From contig CBFHND010000001.1 of assembly GCA_965657085.1 (NCBI GenBank), forward strand, positions 124,001 to 188,000: DNA of 64,000 bases. The letters run 5' to 3'. Each line of letters begins with the position of its first letter. The stretch's first letter is position 1. The notes under the pieces are model-generated. The model ran no database searches and had not been told where the DNA came from. It saw only the letters and a list, made by a program, of their open reading frames with translations. This stretch comes from CBFHND01 sp965657085 (GTDB lineage: Bacteria > Pseudomonadota > Alphaproteobacteria > Rhodobacterales > Rhodobacteraceae). The position numbers and the translations under genes were made by a program. Below are positions 16,431-24,862 of this stretch, in pieces.

Positions 16431-16600
16431 GACTTAACCCATCCCGACGTCAGAAAATGCGCCCACACCACCGGCTTAGCGCCAATTATTCCGGGTCACC
16501 ACCCGGCCCGCAGCGCTTCGCCGCGTCGCAGCACACTTGCGCCACCGGGCATTTGGGACTAGGCAAACGCGCAAATCCAACCCAACCGGAGAACATCAAA

Positions 16601-17563
16601 ATGGCCAGACCCAAGATTGCGCTGATCGGCGCAGGTCAAATCGGCGGCACGCTTGCGCATCTCGCAGCCATCAAGGAACTGGGCGACGTCGTCCTCTTTG
16701 ACATCGCCGAAGGCACCCCCGAAGGCAAAGCCCTCGACATTGCCGAATCCGGCCCCTCCGAAGGGTTCGACGCCAAGATGAGCGGCACCCAGTCCTACGA
16801 GGACATCGCCGGTGCGGACGTCTGCATCGTGACCGCCGGTGTGCCCCGCAAACCGGGGATGAGCCGCGATGACCTTCTGGGCATCAACCTCAAGGTGATG
16901 AAATCCGTGGGCGAAGGCATCCGCGATCACGCGCCCAATGCTTTCGTGATCTGCATCACCAACCCGCTTGATGCGATGGTCTGGGCCCTGCGTGAATTTT
17001 CGGGCCTGCCCCACGAAAAAGTCTGCGGCATGGCCGGTGTGCTGGACAGCGCGCGCTTCCGTCACTTCCTTGCCGAAGAGTTCAACGTCTCCATGCGCGA
17101 TGTGACGGCCTTTGTGCTGGGCGGCCACGGCGACACGATGGTGCCACTGACACGCTATTCCACCGTCGCCGGCATCCCCCTGCCCGACATGGTGAAAATG
17201 GGTTGGACCACGCAGGAAAAACTGGACGCCATCGTTCAGCGCACCCGCGACGGCGGTGCCGAAATCGTTGGCCTGCTGAAAACCGGCTCGGCCTTCTATG
17301 CGCCCGCCACCTCCGCCATCGAAATGGCCGAATCCTATCTCAAGGATCAAAAGCGCGTGCTGCCCTGTGCGGCCTATGTGGATGGCGCGCTTGGCCTCAA
17401 CGGCATGTACGTGGGCGTGCCCACGGTGATCGGCGCGGGCGGCATCGAAAAAGTCATCAACATCAAGATGACCAAGGACGAACAGGCCATGTTCGACAGC
17501 TCGGTTGCAGCCGTCAAAGGTCTGGTTGATGCCTGCAAGGGTATCGACAGTTCGCTGGGCTAA
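16601..17563 (+). CDS. mdh: malate dehydrogenase
   Basis: A 320-aa NAD-dependent malate dehydrogenase that oxidises malate to oxaloacetate in the TCA cycle. It has the GAGQIGGTLAH nucleotide-binding loop at residues 8-18, the substrate arginine region GVPRKPGMSRDDL, and the catalytic histidine in GGHGDTMVPL near residue 175. It is the lactate-dehydrogenase-like form usual in alphaproteobacteria. The ATG at 16601 has GGAG ten bases upstream. It ends at a strong intrinsic terminator, so it is transcribed separately from sucC although it lies next to the suc cluster. Confidence 0.98.
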   Translation: MARPKIALIGAGQIGGTLAHLAAIKELGDVVLFDIAEGTPEGKALDIAESGPSEGFDAKMSGTQSYEDIAGADVCIVTAGVPRKPGMSRDDLLGINLKVMKSVGEGIRDHAPNAFVICITNPLDAMVWALREFSGLPHEKVCGMAGVLDSARFRHFLAEEFNVSMRDVTAFVLGGHGDTMVPLTRYSTVAGIPLPDMVKMGWTTQEKLDAIVQRTRDGGAEIVGLLKTGSAFYAPATSAIEMAESYLKDQKRVLPCAAYVDGALGLNGMYVGVPTVIGAGGIEKVINIKMTKDEQAMFDSSVAAVKGLVDACKGIDSSLG

Positions 17564-17585
17564 GCTTCCGCAACACAAGAATTTC

Positions 17586-17627
17586 AAAGGGCCGGGTGCA
17601 GCGCTGCATCCGGCCCTTTCCTTTTTT
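17586..17627 (+). terminator. strong intrinsic terminator after mdh
   Basis: A nearly perfect palindrome from AAAGGGCCGG (17586-17595) to its complement ending at 17619, with a GC-rich stem of at least 14 bp, is followed by CC and then six T. It begins 23 bp after the mdh stop. It is a clear rho-independent terminator for mdh and shields the convergent minus-strand gene. Confidence 0.9.
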
Positions 17628-17631
17628 GGGA

Positions 17632-18957
17632 TCACCCCTCGGGCGGCGCCTCGGGCAGGATGGCGGCAATGCCCTTCGGCCCCACGACCAGATCCGCGCC
17701 GTCCTCCAGCTCGCGGCCCATGGCCAGCGAAATCATGTCCAATGCACCATTCAACCCGCCCTGCCAACTGGGCGCATGGATCGCGGTCAGATGGTGCTCC
17801 AGCACCGACAGGCTCAGCAGGTACAGCCGATGCGTGGTCTCGTGCCACTGCGCGACCTCGTCTTTCGGCATCCCCCGCGGCGCATGGACCTGGCTCAGCC
17901 GATAGAGCGTCTGGCTGATGTGCGGCAGGTGGTCGGCGCTATGGCCCCGATGTTTCACCAGATCCTCGATCGCGGTGCAGAACAGATCGACGTCCACGAA
18001 ATAAAGCGGCTCTTCCGCCATCTCCAGCGCCGAAAGATAGACCAGCGCGTATCCCGCCATGCCCATCGTGTCGCTGGACCATGCGGCGACCTTGCGGGCG
18101 CTGATCTCGATGTCCTCATAGTCCCCGAACCAGCGCGGCAACATGAAATTCCCGATGATCGACGCGGGTTCCCCGTCGCCCGGGTCCGCCTTCACCGCCA
18201 CCTCCAGCCAGTCAGGGATCATGCTTTCGGGATCACCCAGAAACGGCAGACAGGACAGCCGTAAGGTGGCCAACATCCCCGATCCGCGCGTGTCTACGCC
18301 CGCAGCCTCCAGCAGCGACATCGCCTTGTCGATCATCCGGTCCATGCGCATGTAATGGCTGTCTGGCACCATGTCCGCCGTGTCCTGCCCCCGCAGGTCC
18401 CAGCATTGATGCACCAGAACAGTTGCCGCCAATGCCGCCATCCCATGTGAGCGGGGCGACGCCATGGCAAGGCTCAACAGCTCAAGGCCCGTGTTCTCGG
18501 GGATGCGCGTCTGCGCCATGGGGCTGCAATCATAGGGGTCGCGCGCGCCACCGGCCAGCGCCCGTGTCACCGCGTAAAGCGCCACGTGGGTCAGCCGCCG
18601 ATTGCTGGCACAGGCCGCGCGCGGGTCGTCCCATTCCTCCAACAGTTCCGCCAGCGATTGCCAATCGCGATCCTCGGCCAGTTCACAGGCCAGCGCCTCG
18701 ACCTCTGCCTGACGGCGCAGGCTCGGCGTGGTTTCAACCTCCTCGAAGGTGATGCGATGGCGGTGCTCGGGCGCGGTCAGCCAGATGCGCTGCCCATCAC
18801 GCCAGCCCGACACGATGAACGCCTTCAGCCGCCCCAACCGCCACGGCTGCACGATCACCCGCGCGGTCACTGCGACAAGGCCCAGCGCCATGAGCCCCGC
18901 GTATCCCAGCGCGCCAACGTTCTTGCCGTTCACTTCATATGCCATTGGCCTGTCCAT
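17632..18957 (-). CDS. conserved membrane-anchored protein of unknown function
   Basis: A 441-aa protein from the ATG at 18957 (MDRPMAYEVNGKNVGALGYAG); starts at 18945 or further upstream are possible. One hydrophobic segment at about residues 16-36 would anchor a large cytoplasmic, mostly helical domain with repeat-like features. A run of short helices (WQSLAELLEEWDDPRAACASN, SHGMAALAATVLVHQCWDLRG, YALVYLSALEMAEEPLY) recalls tetratricopeptide-type proteins, but no consensus TPR was identified. It stands alone, convergent to mdh and divergent from sucC. Coding character is strong and the family is not recognised. Confidence 0.75.
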   Translation of the reverse strand: MDRPMAYEVNGKNVGALGYAGLMALGLVAVTARVIVQPWRLGRLKAFIVSGWRDGQRIWLTAPEHRHRITFEEVETTPSLRRQAEVEALACELAEDRDWQSLAELLEEWDDPRAACASNRRLTHVALYAVTRALAGGARDPYDCSPMAQTRIPENTGLELLSLAMASPRSHGMAALAATVLVHQCWDLRGQDTADMVPDSHYMRMDRMIDKAMSLLEAAGVDTRGSGMLATLRLSCLPFLGDPESMIPDWLEVAVKADPGDGEPASIIGNFMLPRWFGDYEDIEISARKVAAWSSDTMGMAGYALVYLSALEMAEEPLYFVDVDLFCTAIEDLVKHRGHSADHLPHISQTLYRLSQVHAPRGMPKDEVAQWHETTHRLYLLSLSVLEHHLTAIHAPSWQGGLNGALDMISLAMGRELEDGADLVVGPKGIAAILPEAPPEG

Positions 18958-19052
18958 TGTCCGTTTGCCCTTGCATATGCCCGGCACAGAACGAAAAAAT
19001 GGAATCATCAAGGCATGAATGTGAGGTGATACCTGAGCCATCACCAGAATTT

Positions 19053-19081
19053 GTGATCACACCCCAGAAAACTGTGATCAC
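19053..19081 (+). promoter_or_regulatory. paired GTGATCAC operators upstream of sucC
   Basis: GTGATCAC occurs at 19053-19060 and 19074-19081, again 21 bp apart, in the contexts TTTGTGATCACA and TGTGATCACAAA. The pair lies 100-128 bp before the sucC ATG. A looser inverted repeat, GGTGAT-N9-ATCACC at 19025-19045, adjoins it. The identical palindrome and spacing upstream of sdhC imply one regulator, probably binding as a pair of dimers, for both TCA-cycle operons. The regulator's identity is unknown. Confidence 0.7.
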
Positions 19082-19180
19082 AAATGTACGAAAACCTGTT
19101 TCTCCCTCTATTTTACGGTTCGTTCACGTGTTTGCATGTGTTTAGACAGAAGCAAACCAATCGAACCCAAGGGAACGTCC

Positions 19181-20374
19181 ATGAACATCCATGAATACCA
19201 GGCCAAGTCTTTGCTGCGCTCATACGGCGCTCCCGTGTCTGATGGCCGCGTCGTGCTGCGCGCGGAAGAGGCGAAATCGGCCGCAGGCGAACTCGATGGC
19301 CCGCTCTGGGTGGTCAAGGCGCAAATCCACGCAGGTGGCCGCGGCAAGGGTTCGTTCAAGGAAGCGGACGCAGGCGAAAAAGGCGGCGTGCGCCTGACCA
19401 AATCGGTCGAGGAAGCCGCCGAAGAAGCCAAGAAGATGCTGGGCCGCACCCTCGTCACCCACCAGACCGGCCCGGCAGGCAAACAGGTCAACCGCATCTA
19501 CATCGAGGACGGCTCGGGCATCGAAACCGAACTCTACCTCGCGCTTCTGGTGGACCGCCAAACCAGCCGCATCAGCTTCGTCTGCTCGACCGAAGGCGGC
19601 ATGGACATCGAAGAGGTCGCCGCCGAAACACCTGAAAAGATCCTGTCGTTCAGCGTCGATCCCGCCACCGGATACCAAGCGTTCCACGGCCGCCGCATCG
19701 CCTTCGCACTGGGACTGACCGGCAAACAGGTCAAGCAATGCGTGGGCCTGATGGGGCTGCTCTACAAGGCGTTCCTTGAAAAAGACATGGAGATGCTGGA
19801 GATCAACCCGCTGATCGTCACCGACAGCGGCGATCTCAAGGTGCTCGACGCCAAGGTCAGCTTTGACGGCAACGCCATCTACCGCCACGCCGACATCGCC
19901 GAGCTGCGCGACACCACCGAGGAAGACTCGAAAGAACTCGAAGCCTCCAAATACGACCTCAACTATATCGCACTGGATGGTGAGATCGGCTGCATGGTCA
20001 ACGGCGCGGGCCTGGCCATGGCGACGATGGACATCATCAAGCTCTATGGCGCCGAACCTGCAAACTTCCTCGACGTGGGCGGCGGTGCAACCAAGGAAAA
20101 GGTGACCGAAGCGTTCAAGATCATCACGTCCGATCCCAACGTCAAAGGCATCCTCGTGAACATCTTTGGTGGCATCATGCGCTGTGACGTCATCGCCGAA
20201 GGCGTCGTCGCCGCGGTGAAAGAGGTGGGCCTTCAGGTGCCACTGGTCGTACGCCTTGAAGGGACAAACGTGCAGCAGGGCAAGGACATCATCAACAACT
20301 CCGACGTGGACGTGATCGCCGCGGATGATTTGAAGGACGGCGCCCAGAAGATCGTCAAAGCGGTCAAGGGCTAA
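19181..20374 (+). CDS. sucC: succinyl-CoA synthetase beta subunit (ADP-forming)
   Basis: A 397-aa ATP-grasp subunit that binds nucleotide and, with SucD, converts succinyl-CoA to succinate with ATP formation. It starts MNIHEYQAKSLLRSYGAPV, has KAQIHAGGRGKG in the ATP-grasp domain, and has GAGLAMATMDIIKLYG with NIFGGIMRCDVIAEG in the C-terminal domain. Length is as expected. Unlike the normal arrangement, sucD does not follow directly. Five other genes covering about 3.6 kb intervene, all on the same strand. Confidence 0.98.
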   Translation: MNIHEYQAKSLLRSYGAPVSDGRVVLRAEEAKSAAGELDGPLWVVKAQIHAGGRGKGSFKEADAGEKGGVRLTKSVEEAAEEAKKMLGRTLVTHQTGPAGKQVNRIYIEDGSGIETELYLALLVDRQTSRISFVCSTEGGMDIEEVAAETPEKILSFSVDPATGYQAFHGRRIAFALGLTGKQVKQCVGLMGLLYKAFLEKDMEMLEINPLIVTDSGDLKVLDAKVSFDGNAIYRHADIAELRDTTEEDSKELEASKYDLNYIALDGEIGCMVNGAGLAMATMDIIKLYGAEPANFLDVGGGATKEKVTEAFKIITSDPNVKGILVNIFGGIMRCDVIAEGVVAAVKEVGLQVPLVVRLEGTNVQQGKDIINNSDVDVIAADDLKDGAQKIVKAVKG

Positions 20375-20398
20375 AGCGGGATGCTTCTGGGGGCGCCT

Positions 20399-21217
20399 AT
20401 GCGGTATCAAAGTCCGTTCAGCCTATGCGTCGCAACGACATTGCGGCGATGCATGCTTCTGTTGTCCCTTGCATTGATCGCAGGCTGCATCGAAGTGACA
20501 GGCCCAGACGGGACGACCGATGCTGGGCCGCCCCGCGACAGCAACGGAAAAACGGCCCAGGAACGCGAAGCACAAGTGGCGGAATTTCTGGCCGGTCCTG
20601 TCGAAGCCCCTGAACGCTCTCTTCCTGTTGTGCGGTCGCAGGCGTCCTACCAAAAGTACCTCAACCTCTTCCGGGATGTTTGCTTGCGCCGGGTCCCGTC
20701 CTTTTCCGGGTCGCGCGAGGCCCTGTTGGCCGCAGGGTTCAGACAGGTGCCTACAAATACGCTAGAACCGGATATTTTGGGCGATACTCGTACATCATCT
20801 GAAGCTTTCAAAGGAATGCATCCGGAGTATCAAAAAGCCGCCCTCAAGTTGCGCAACGCGGACGGTTCCGTTCCATACATCAGAGGCTTTTACAGAACGG
20901 GAAGCAGCCTGACCAACAAGTACACCAATGGCATCATCGTTGCGACCGTCTCCACCGAGCGCCGGGCACAAAACAATGTTTGCGCCATTTCGATCAAAGC
21001 ACCTGACGACAGCCCGCTGCTGCGTGAACTGGGTCGCGTGGCAAACGAAACAGGTTTGGCCAGCGGCCCGCCAACCGACACCGGTTTTCTTGGCGCCGGG
21101 TATATGGTTCCGAAGTCTCCGGCGAACGGTGGCAAGCCGCTGGTCATTCTGCTGGGCAGAAGCTCTCGTTCCGAACAGGCCCATACGTACATCCATGTGG
21201 GCGCATCGCGCAAATAG
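20399..21217 (+). CDS. lipoprotein of unknown function between sucC and sucD
   Basis: A 272-aa predicted lipoprotein. The region TLRRCMLLLSLALIAGC gives a basic pair, a hydrophobic core and the lipobox (IAGC), so the cysteine near residue 30 should be lipidated. The start was set at the ATG at 20399 because the basic residues are then included; 20381 and 20453 are alternatives. The mature domain is soluble and unrecognised. Its base composition is clearly lower in GC than sucC (26 of 60 bases are G or C at 20761-20820), suggesting acquisition by transfer. It is followed three bases later by another exported protein. Confidence 0.75.
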   Translation: MRYQSPFSLCVATTLRRCMLLLSLALIAGCIEVTGPDGTTDAGPPRDSNGKTAQEREAQVAEFLAGPVEAPERSLPVVRSQASYQKYLNLFRDVCLRRVPSFSGSREALLAAGFRQVPTNTLEPDILGDTRTSSEAFKGMHPEYQKAALKLRNADGSVPYIRGFYRTGSSLTNKYTNGIIVATVSTERRAQNNVCAISIKAPDDSPLLRELGRVANETGLASGPPTDTGFLGAGYMVPKSPANGGKPLVILLGRSSRSEQAHTYIHVGASRK

Positions 21218-21219
21218 CC

Positions 21220-21786
21220 ATGAAACACCGCCCCGCCATCCATAAAGCAAATCGCCCCCACCGGCACAGCGCATTCGCTGCCCTGACGCACGCCACCTGC
21301 GCTGTTGCGATCCTTACCGGGGCAAGCCACGCGCAGGCCCAGACCACGCCCGACGCTGTGATGAAAGCCTTTGCCGATCACTGCTTTTCACCCTTTCTGA
21401 CTGCGGCCAAGGCAAATGCCGTCTTTGTGAAAGCTGGCGCGCGGGTCGATTTCTACGACCTTGATCCGTACTCCAACGTGGCACCCACGCCAGCGCGCAA
21501 CAGGGCGCCGACCCCCGGCAGCAATCGCCGCTGTGAAGTCATATTTGACGGAGATCACGCGGCAACCGCAGTTGATACCGTGCTAATGGCCCTGCACCGA
21601 GAAGGCATCGACGACACCGCCGACGTGCCGCCAACCTACCAATCCACGCCCGAAACTGCTCTGCTGGCCGCGCGCTATCCCAACCCCACGCGCATCGCCG
21701 TGGTCGAGGTTGGCACCGGCCGCGGCCCGGACGGACCGGAAACCTTCATGCGGGTGGAACGCCTGCCAGCGGAGGGCTCGCAATGA
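21220..21786 (+). CDS. exported protein of unknown function
   Basis: A 188-aa protein with a long basic N-region and a signal peptide ending at about ASHAQAQ-T, residues 1-41. The mature part contains two cysteines (DHCFSPF, RRCEVIF) and a proline-rich linker (VAPTPARNRAPTPGSN). The ATG at 21220 is three bases after the preceding stop, and its own stop overlaps the methyltransferase start as ATGA. The family is not recognised. Shared layout suggests that this protein and the lipoprotein before it are partners. Confidence 0.72.
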   Translation: MKHRPAIHKANRPHRHSAFAALTHATCAVAILTGASHAQAQTTPDAVMKAFADHCFSPFLTAAKANAVFVKAGARVDFYDLDPYSNVAPTPARNRAPTPGSNRRCEVIFDGDHAATAVDTVLMALHREGIDDTADVPPTYQSTPETALLAARYPNPTRIAVVEVGTGRGPDGPETFMRVERLPAEGSQ

Positions 21787-22571
21787 CCACCCTGCGCCCC
21801 TGCCCCTCCTGTGATGAAACAACCGCTACCACGTGGCCCAGCTACAGTCCCGACAGTTGGGACATCGCCCGCTGCACCGGCTGCGATCTGACCTACCTGC
21901 GCAACCCCGTGGCCTACGAGGCCCTCGAGGAGGACTTCGCTTGGGAAAAGACCCACGTGGAAAAGCGCGCAAAGGGCGGCTCGACCCGCCTTTCAGGTGC
22001 AGTGCGCAAATTGCGGGCCGCCACTGTGGGCTTGCACCGCGACAAGCAGGCGGCCTTTCGCAAGTGGTTCAATGACGGCCATGTGCTGGACATCGGCTGC
22101 GGCACCGGCGACCGCATCGGCGCGCCCATGACCCCCTATGGCATCGAACTCAGCCGGGGTTTGCACGCACGCGCCGACGCGGTGATGCGCGCGCACGGCG
22201 GGTTCTGCCAGCATGGCGCGGGGGCCGAGGCGATCTGGGATTTTGACGCCGCGATGTTCGACGGCATCGTGATGTTTTCCTACCTCGAACACGAGACCGA
22301 AGTGCTCAAGGTGCTGCGCGGCGCGCACCGCGCGCTCAAGGACACGGGCGCCGTCTTCGTGCGCGTCCCGAATTTCGCCAGCCTCGGCCGCAAGCTGATC
22401 GGCAAATCGTGGTGCGGCTTCCGCTACCCCGATCACGTCAACTACTTCACCCTGAAAACCCTGCGCGCCACCGCCGCGCGGGCGGGCTTTACCACCCAGC
22501 TGGTCAACACCATCACCCTGCCCGTGGATGACAACATCTCGGTCCTCCTGCGCAAGGAGGCCTCGGCATGA
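21783..22571 (+). CDS. class I SAM-dependent methyltransferase with N-terminal zinc knuckle
   Basis: A 262-aa protein. The N-terminus has two CxxC pairs (CPSCD and CTGCD), likely a zinc knuckle, as seen in sugar and glycan C-/O-methyltransferases. The Rossmann motif VLDIGCGTGDR starts near residue 102, and later parts (VMFSYLEHETEV, KDTGAVFVRVPN) match the Methyltransf_23-type fold. It overlaps the exported-protein gene upstream and the sulfotransferase gene downstream by 4 bp each. Together with the sulfotransferases it probably modifies an extracellular glycan, by inference from family and context. Confidence 0.85.
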   Translation: MTTLRPCPSCDETTATTWPSYSPDSWDIARCTGCDLTYLRNPVAYEALEEDFAWEKTHVEKRAKGGSTRLSGAVRKLRAATVGLHRDKQAAFRKWFNDGHVLDIGCGTGDRIGAPMTPYGIELSRGLHARADAVMRAHGGFCQHGAGAEAIWDFDAAMFDGIVMFSYLEHETEVLKVLRGAHRALKDTGAVFVRVPNFASLGRKLIGKSWCGFRYPDHVNYFTLKTLRATAARAGFTTQLVNTITLPVDDNISVLLRKEASA

Positions 22572-23266
22572 TCCTCAGCGACAGCCGCAATTTCATCTTT
22601 GTGCACATCCCCAAGACCGGCGGCACCAGCATGCACGCCATGCTGAAACCCGCCCTCGACACCGCGCGCGATCTTGATGTCATGACCAGCGACCGCGCCG
22701 ACGGCCCCCGCGACGCCTGCGGCATCGACCCCGATGCACCGCTGATGAAACACTCCAGCGCCCGGCGCATGGTCAAACTGCTGGGCCCCGAAAAATTCGC
22801 CTCCATGTTCAGCTTTGCAGTGGTGCGCAATCCCTTTGCACGCGCCTATTCCGCGTTTTCCTACGCCCGCTGGCGCGCCCGGTATCACGAGGACGCGCAG
22901 GAAAGGGAACGGCGCAAGAACTACCTCGATCTGTCGTTCGAGGACGTGGCCGCCGATCTGCCTGCCTATGCCAACAGCATGAAAAGCCTCAAATCCATGA
23001 CCCGCTGGCTGCACCGCCCCGACGCGGTCAGCTATGTGGCGCGGCTGGAAACGCTGGCCGCCGATTGGGCGCTCATCCGCGCGGTGCTGAACATCGAAGA
23101 CGTGACCGATGCGATCCCCGCCCGCGAAAACGTCAGCACCGACACGCCGGAATGGCAGAACATGTCGCCCGCGGCCGCCCGGCATGTAGCCGAATATTAC
23201 GCCGACGACTTCAAGGCCTTCGGCTACGACCCGCACCTGCCATCCACTGCCAGCGGGGTGAAATGA
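22568..23266 (+). CDS. sulfotransferase family protein 1
   Basis: A 232-aa sulfotransferase-family protein. FVHIPKTGGTSMH at about residues 12-24 is the PAPS 5'-phosphosulfate-binding loop, and FAVVRNPFARAYSAF near residue 80 is the 3'-phosphate-binding motif of the sulfotransferase 2 (carbohydrate) family. Such enzymes move sulfate from PAPS to sugar hydroxyl or amino groups. The start overlaps the methyltransferase stop (ATGA), and its stop overlaps the next sulfotransferase. PAPS synthesis genes are not in the window. Confidence 0.87.
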   Translation: MILSDSRNFIFVHIPKTGGTSMHAMLKPALDTARDLDVMTSDRADGPRDACGIDPDAPLMKHSSARRMVKLLGPEKFASMFSFAVVRNPFARAYSAFSYARWRARYHEDAQERERRKNYLDLSFEDVAADLPAYANSMKSLKSMTRWLHRPDAVSYVARLETLAADWALIRAVLNIEDVTDAIPARENVSTDTPEWQNMSPAAARHVAEYYADDFKAFGYDPHLPSTASGVK

Positions 23267-23994
23267 TGGTCCTCGTCTCGCACAGCCACCGCTTCATCTA
23301 CCTCAAGACCTTCAAGACAGGGTCGACCTCCACCGAGGCGGCGCTCGAACACTACTGCCTGCCGCCGGGCACCCCTTCGGGCGCGTTGGCCCAGGCCGAA
23401 ACCGTCAGTGACGCAGGCATCGTCGGCCACCGGGGGCCACGCACCGGGCTGACCGCCAAACCCCTGTGGCACGGACACAAACCCGCCGCCGAAGTGCGCG
23501 CGGCCCTGACCGCCGACCAGTGGGACAGCTATTTCAAGTTCACGACCCTGCGAAACCCCTATGAACGCCTGGTGTCCAACTTCGCCATGCGCAATCCCGA
23601 ACACTTCGTGGACCGCAACCCGCAGGACGCGCGCATCGCCGCCTTCGAAGACTGGCTCAAGACCAGCCATCAGGCCACGCAAGACCTCGACATCTACGGC
23701 ATCGACGGCACCCCGGTGATCGACGATGCCATCCAGTTCGAGGCCATGGACAACGACCGCGCCCGCATCTGCACCCGTCTGGGCCTGAGCGCCCAATGGC
23801 CCCACCTGCGCCACAACCCCGAACGCTGGGACAAGGTCGGCGACTGGCGCGCGCTTTACACCGACACCGCAAAGGCCCGCGTGGCCGCGCTTTATCACTG
23901 GGAAATCGACCGCTTCGGATACAGCTTCGACGCCCCTTCCACACTGAACACGACACACCCGACACAAGGAATACAACATGGCCGTTCTTATTGA
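23263..23994 (+). CDS. sulfotransferase family protein 2
   Basis: A 243-aa paralogue of the preceding gene, more divergent. The N-terminal loop is IYLKTFKTGSTSTEAAL, and FTTLRNPYERLVSNF is the second PAPS-binding motif. The ATG pair at 23263/23266 overlaps the previous stop; the first is chosen as an ATGA overlap. The 3' end overlaps the sucD start by 17 bp, so sucD translation is tied to this gene. Two adjacent, different sulfotransferases suggest two positions or substrates on one glycan. Confidence 0.85.
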   Translation: MMVLVSHSHRFIYLKTFKTGSTSTEAALEHYCLPPGTPSGALAQAETVSDAGIVGHRGPRTGLTAKPLWHGHKPAAEVRAALTADQWDSYFKFTTLRNPYERLVSNFAMRNPEHFVDRNPQDARIAAFEDWLKTSHQATQDLDIYGIDGTPVIDDAIQFEAMDNDRARICTRLGLSAQWPHLRHNPERWDKVGDWRALYTDTAKARVAALYHWEIDRFGYSFDAPSTLNTTHPTQGIQHGRSY

Positions 23995-24862
23995 TGAAAA
24001 CACCAAGGTGATCTGTCAGGGCCTCACCGGCTCGCAGGGCACGTTCCACACCGAACAGGCCATCGCCTATGGCACCAAGATGGTCGGCGGTGTGACCCCC
24101 GGCAAGGGCGGCCAGACGCACCTCGAACTGCCGGTCTTCAACTCCGTGCACGAGGCGATGCATGTGACCGAGGCCAATGCATCGGTGATCTACGTGCCGC
24201 CCCCCTTCGCCGCCGATTCCATCCTCGAGGCGATCGACGCCGAAATGCCCCTGATCGTCTGCATCACCGAAGGCATTCCGGTTCTCGACATGATGAAAGT
24301 GCAGCGCGCGCTGGAAGGCTCCAAATCGCGGCTGATCGGGCCCAACTGCCCCGGTGTCATCACGCCGGACGCCTGCAAGATCGGCATCATGCCCGGCCAC
24401 ATCCACAAACGCGGCACCTGCGGCGTGGTCTCGCGTTCGGGCACGCTGACCTACGAGGCGGTCAAACAAACCACCGATCTGGGCTATGGCCAATCCTCTG
24501 CCGTGGGCATCGGCGGCGACCCGATCAAGGGCACCGAACACATCGACGTGCTGGAAATGTTCCTGGCTGATGACGAAACCCAATCGATCATCATGATCGG
24601 CGAAATCGGCGGCTCCGCCGAAGAAGAAGCGGCACAGTTCCTGGCCGACGAAAAGAAAAAAGGCCGCTGGAAACCCACGGCCGGTTTCATCGCGGGCCGC
24701 ACGGCCCCTCCCGGCCGCCGCATGGGCCACGCCGGTGCGATCGTCGCGGGCGGCAAGGGCGGTGCCGAAGACAAGATCGAAGCCATGCGGTCCGCTGGCA
24801 TCGTGGTCGCCGACAGCCCCGCAACGCTGGGTGAGGCCGTGAAAGAGGCCATCGAAGGCTAG
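23978..24862 (+). CDS. sucD: succinyl-CoA synthetase alpha subunit
   Basis: A 294-aa CoA-binding and phosphohistidine subunit. The N-terminal Rossmann fold starts VICQGLTGSQG, GPNCPGVITP follows, and the active-site histidine is His251 in MGHAGAI. The ATG at 23978 has AAGGA upstream, inside the end of the sulfotransferase gene. It must pair with SucC encoded 3.6 kb upstream, so both subunits depend on the same long transcript or on an internal promoter. The downstream spacer holds strong palindromes. Confidence 0.98.
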   Translation: MAVLIDENTKVICQGLTGSQGTFHTEQAIAYGTKMVGGVTPGKGGQTHLELPVFNSVHEAMHVTEANASVIYVPPPFAADSILEAIDAEMPLIVCITEGIPVLDMMKVQRALEGSKSRLIGPNCPGVITPDACKIGIMPGHIHKRGTCGVVSRSGTLTYEAVKQTTDLGYGQSSAVGIGGDPIKGTEHIDVLEMFLADDETQSIIMIGEIGGSAEEEAAQFLADEKKKGRWKPTAGFIAGRTAPPGRRMGHAGAIVAGGKGGAEDKIEAMRSAGIVVADSPATLGEAVKEAIEG

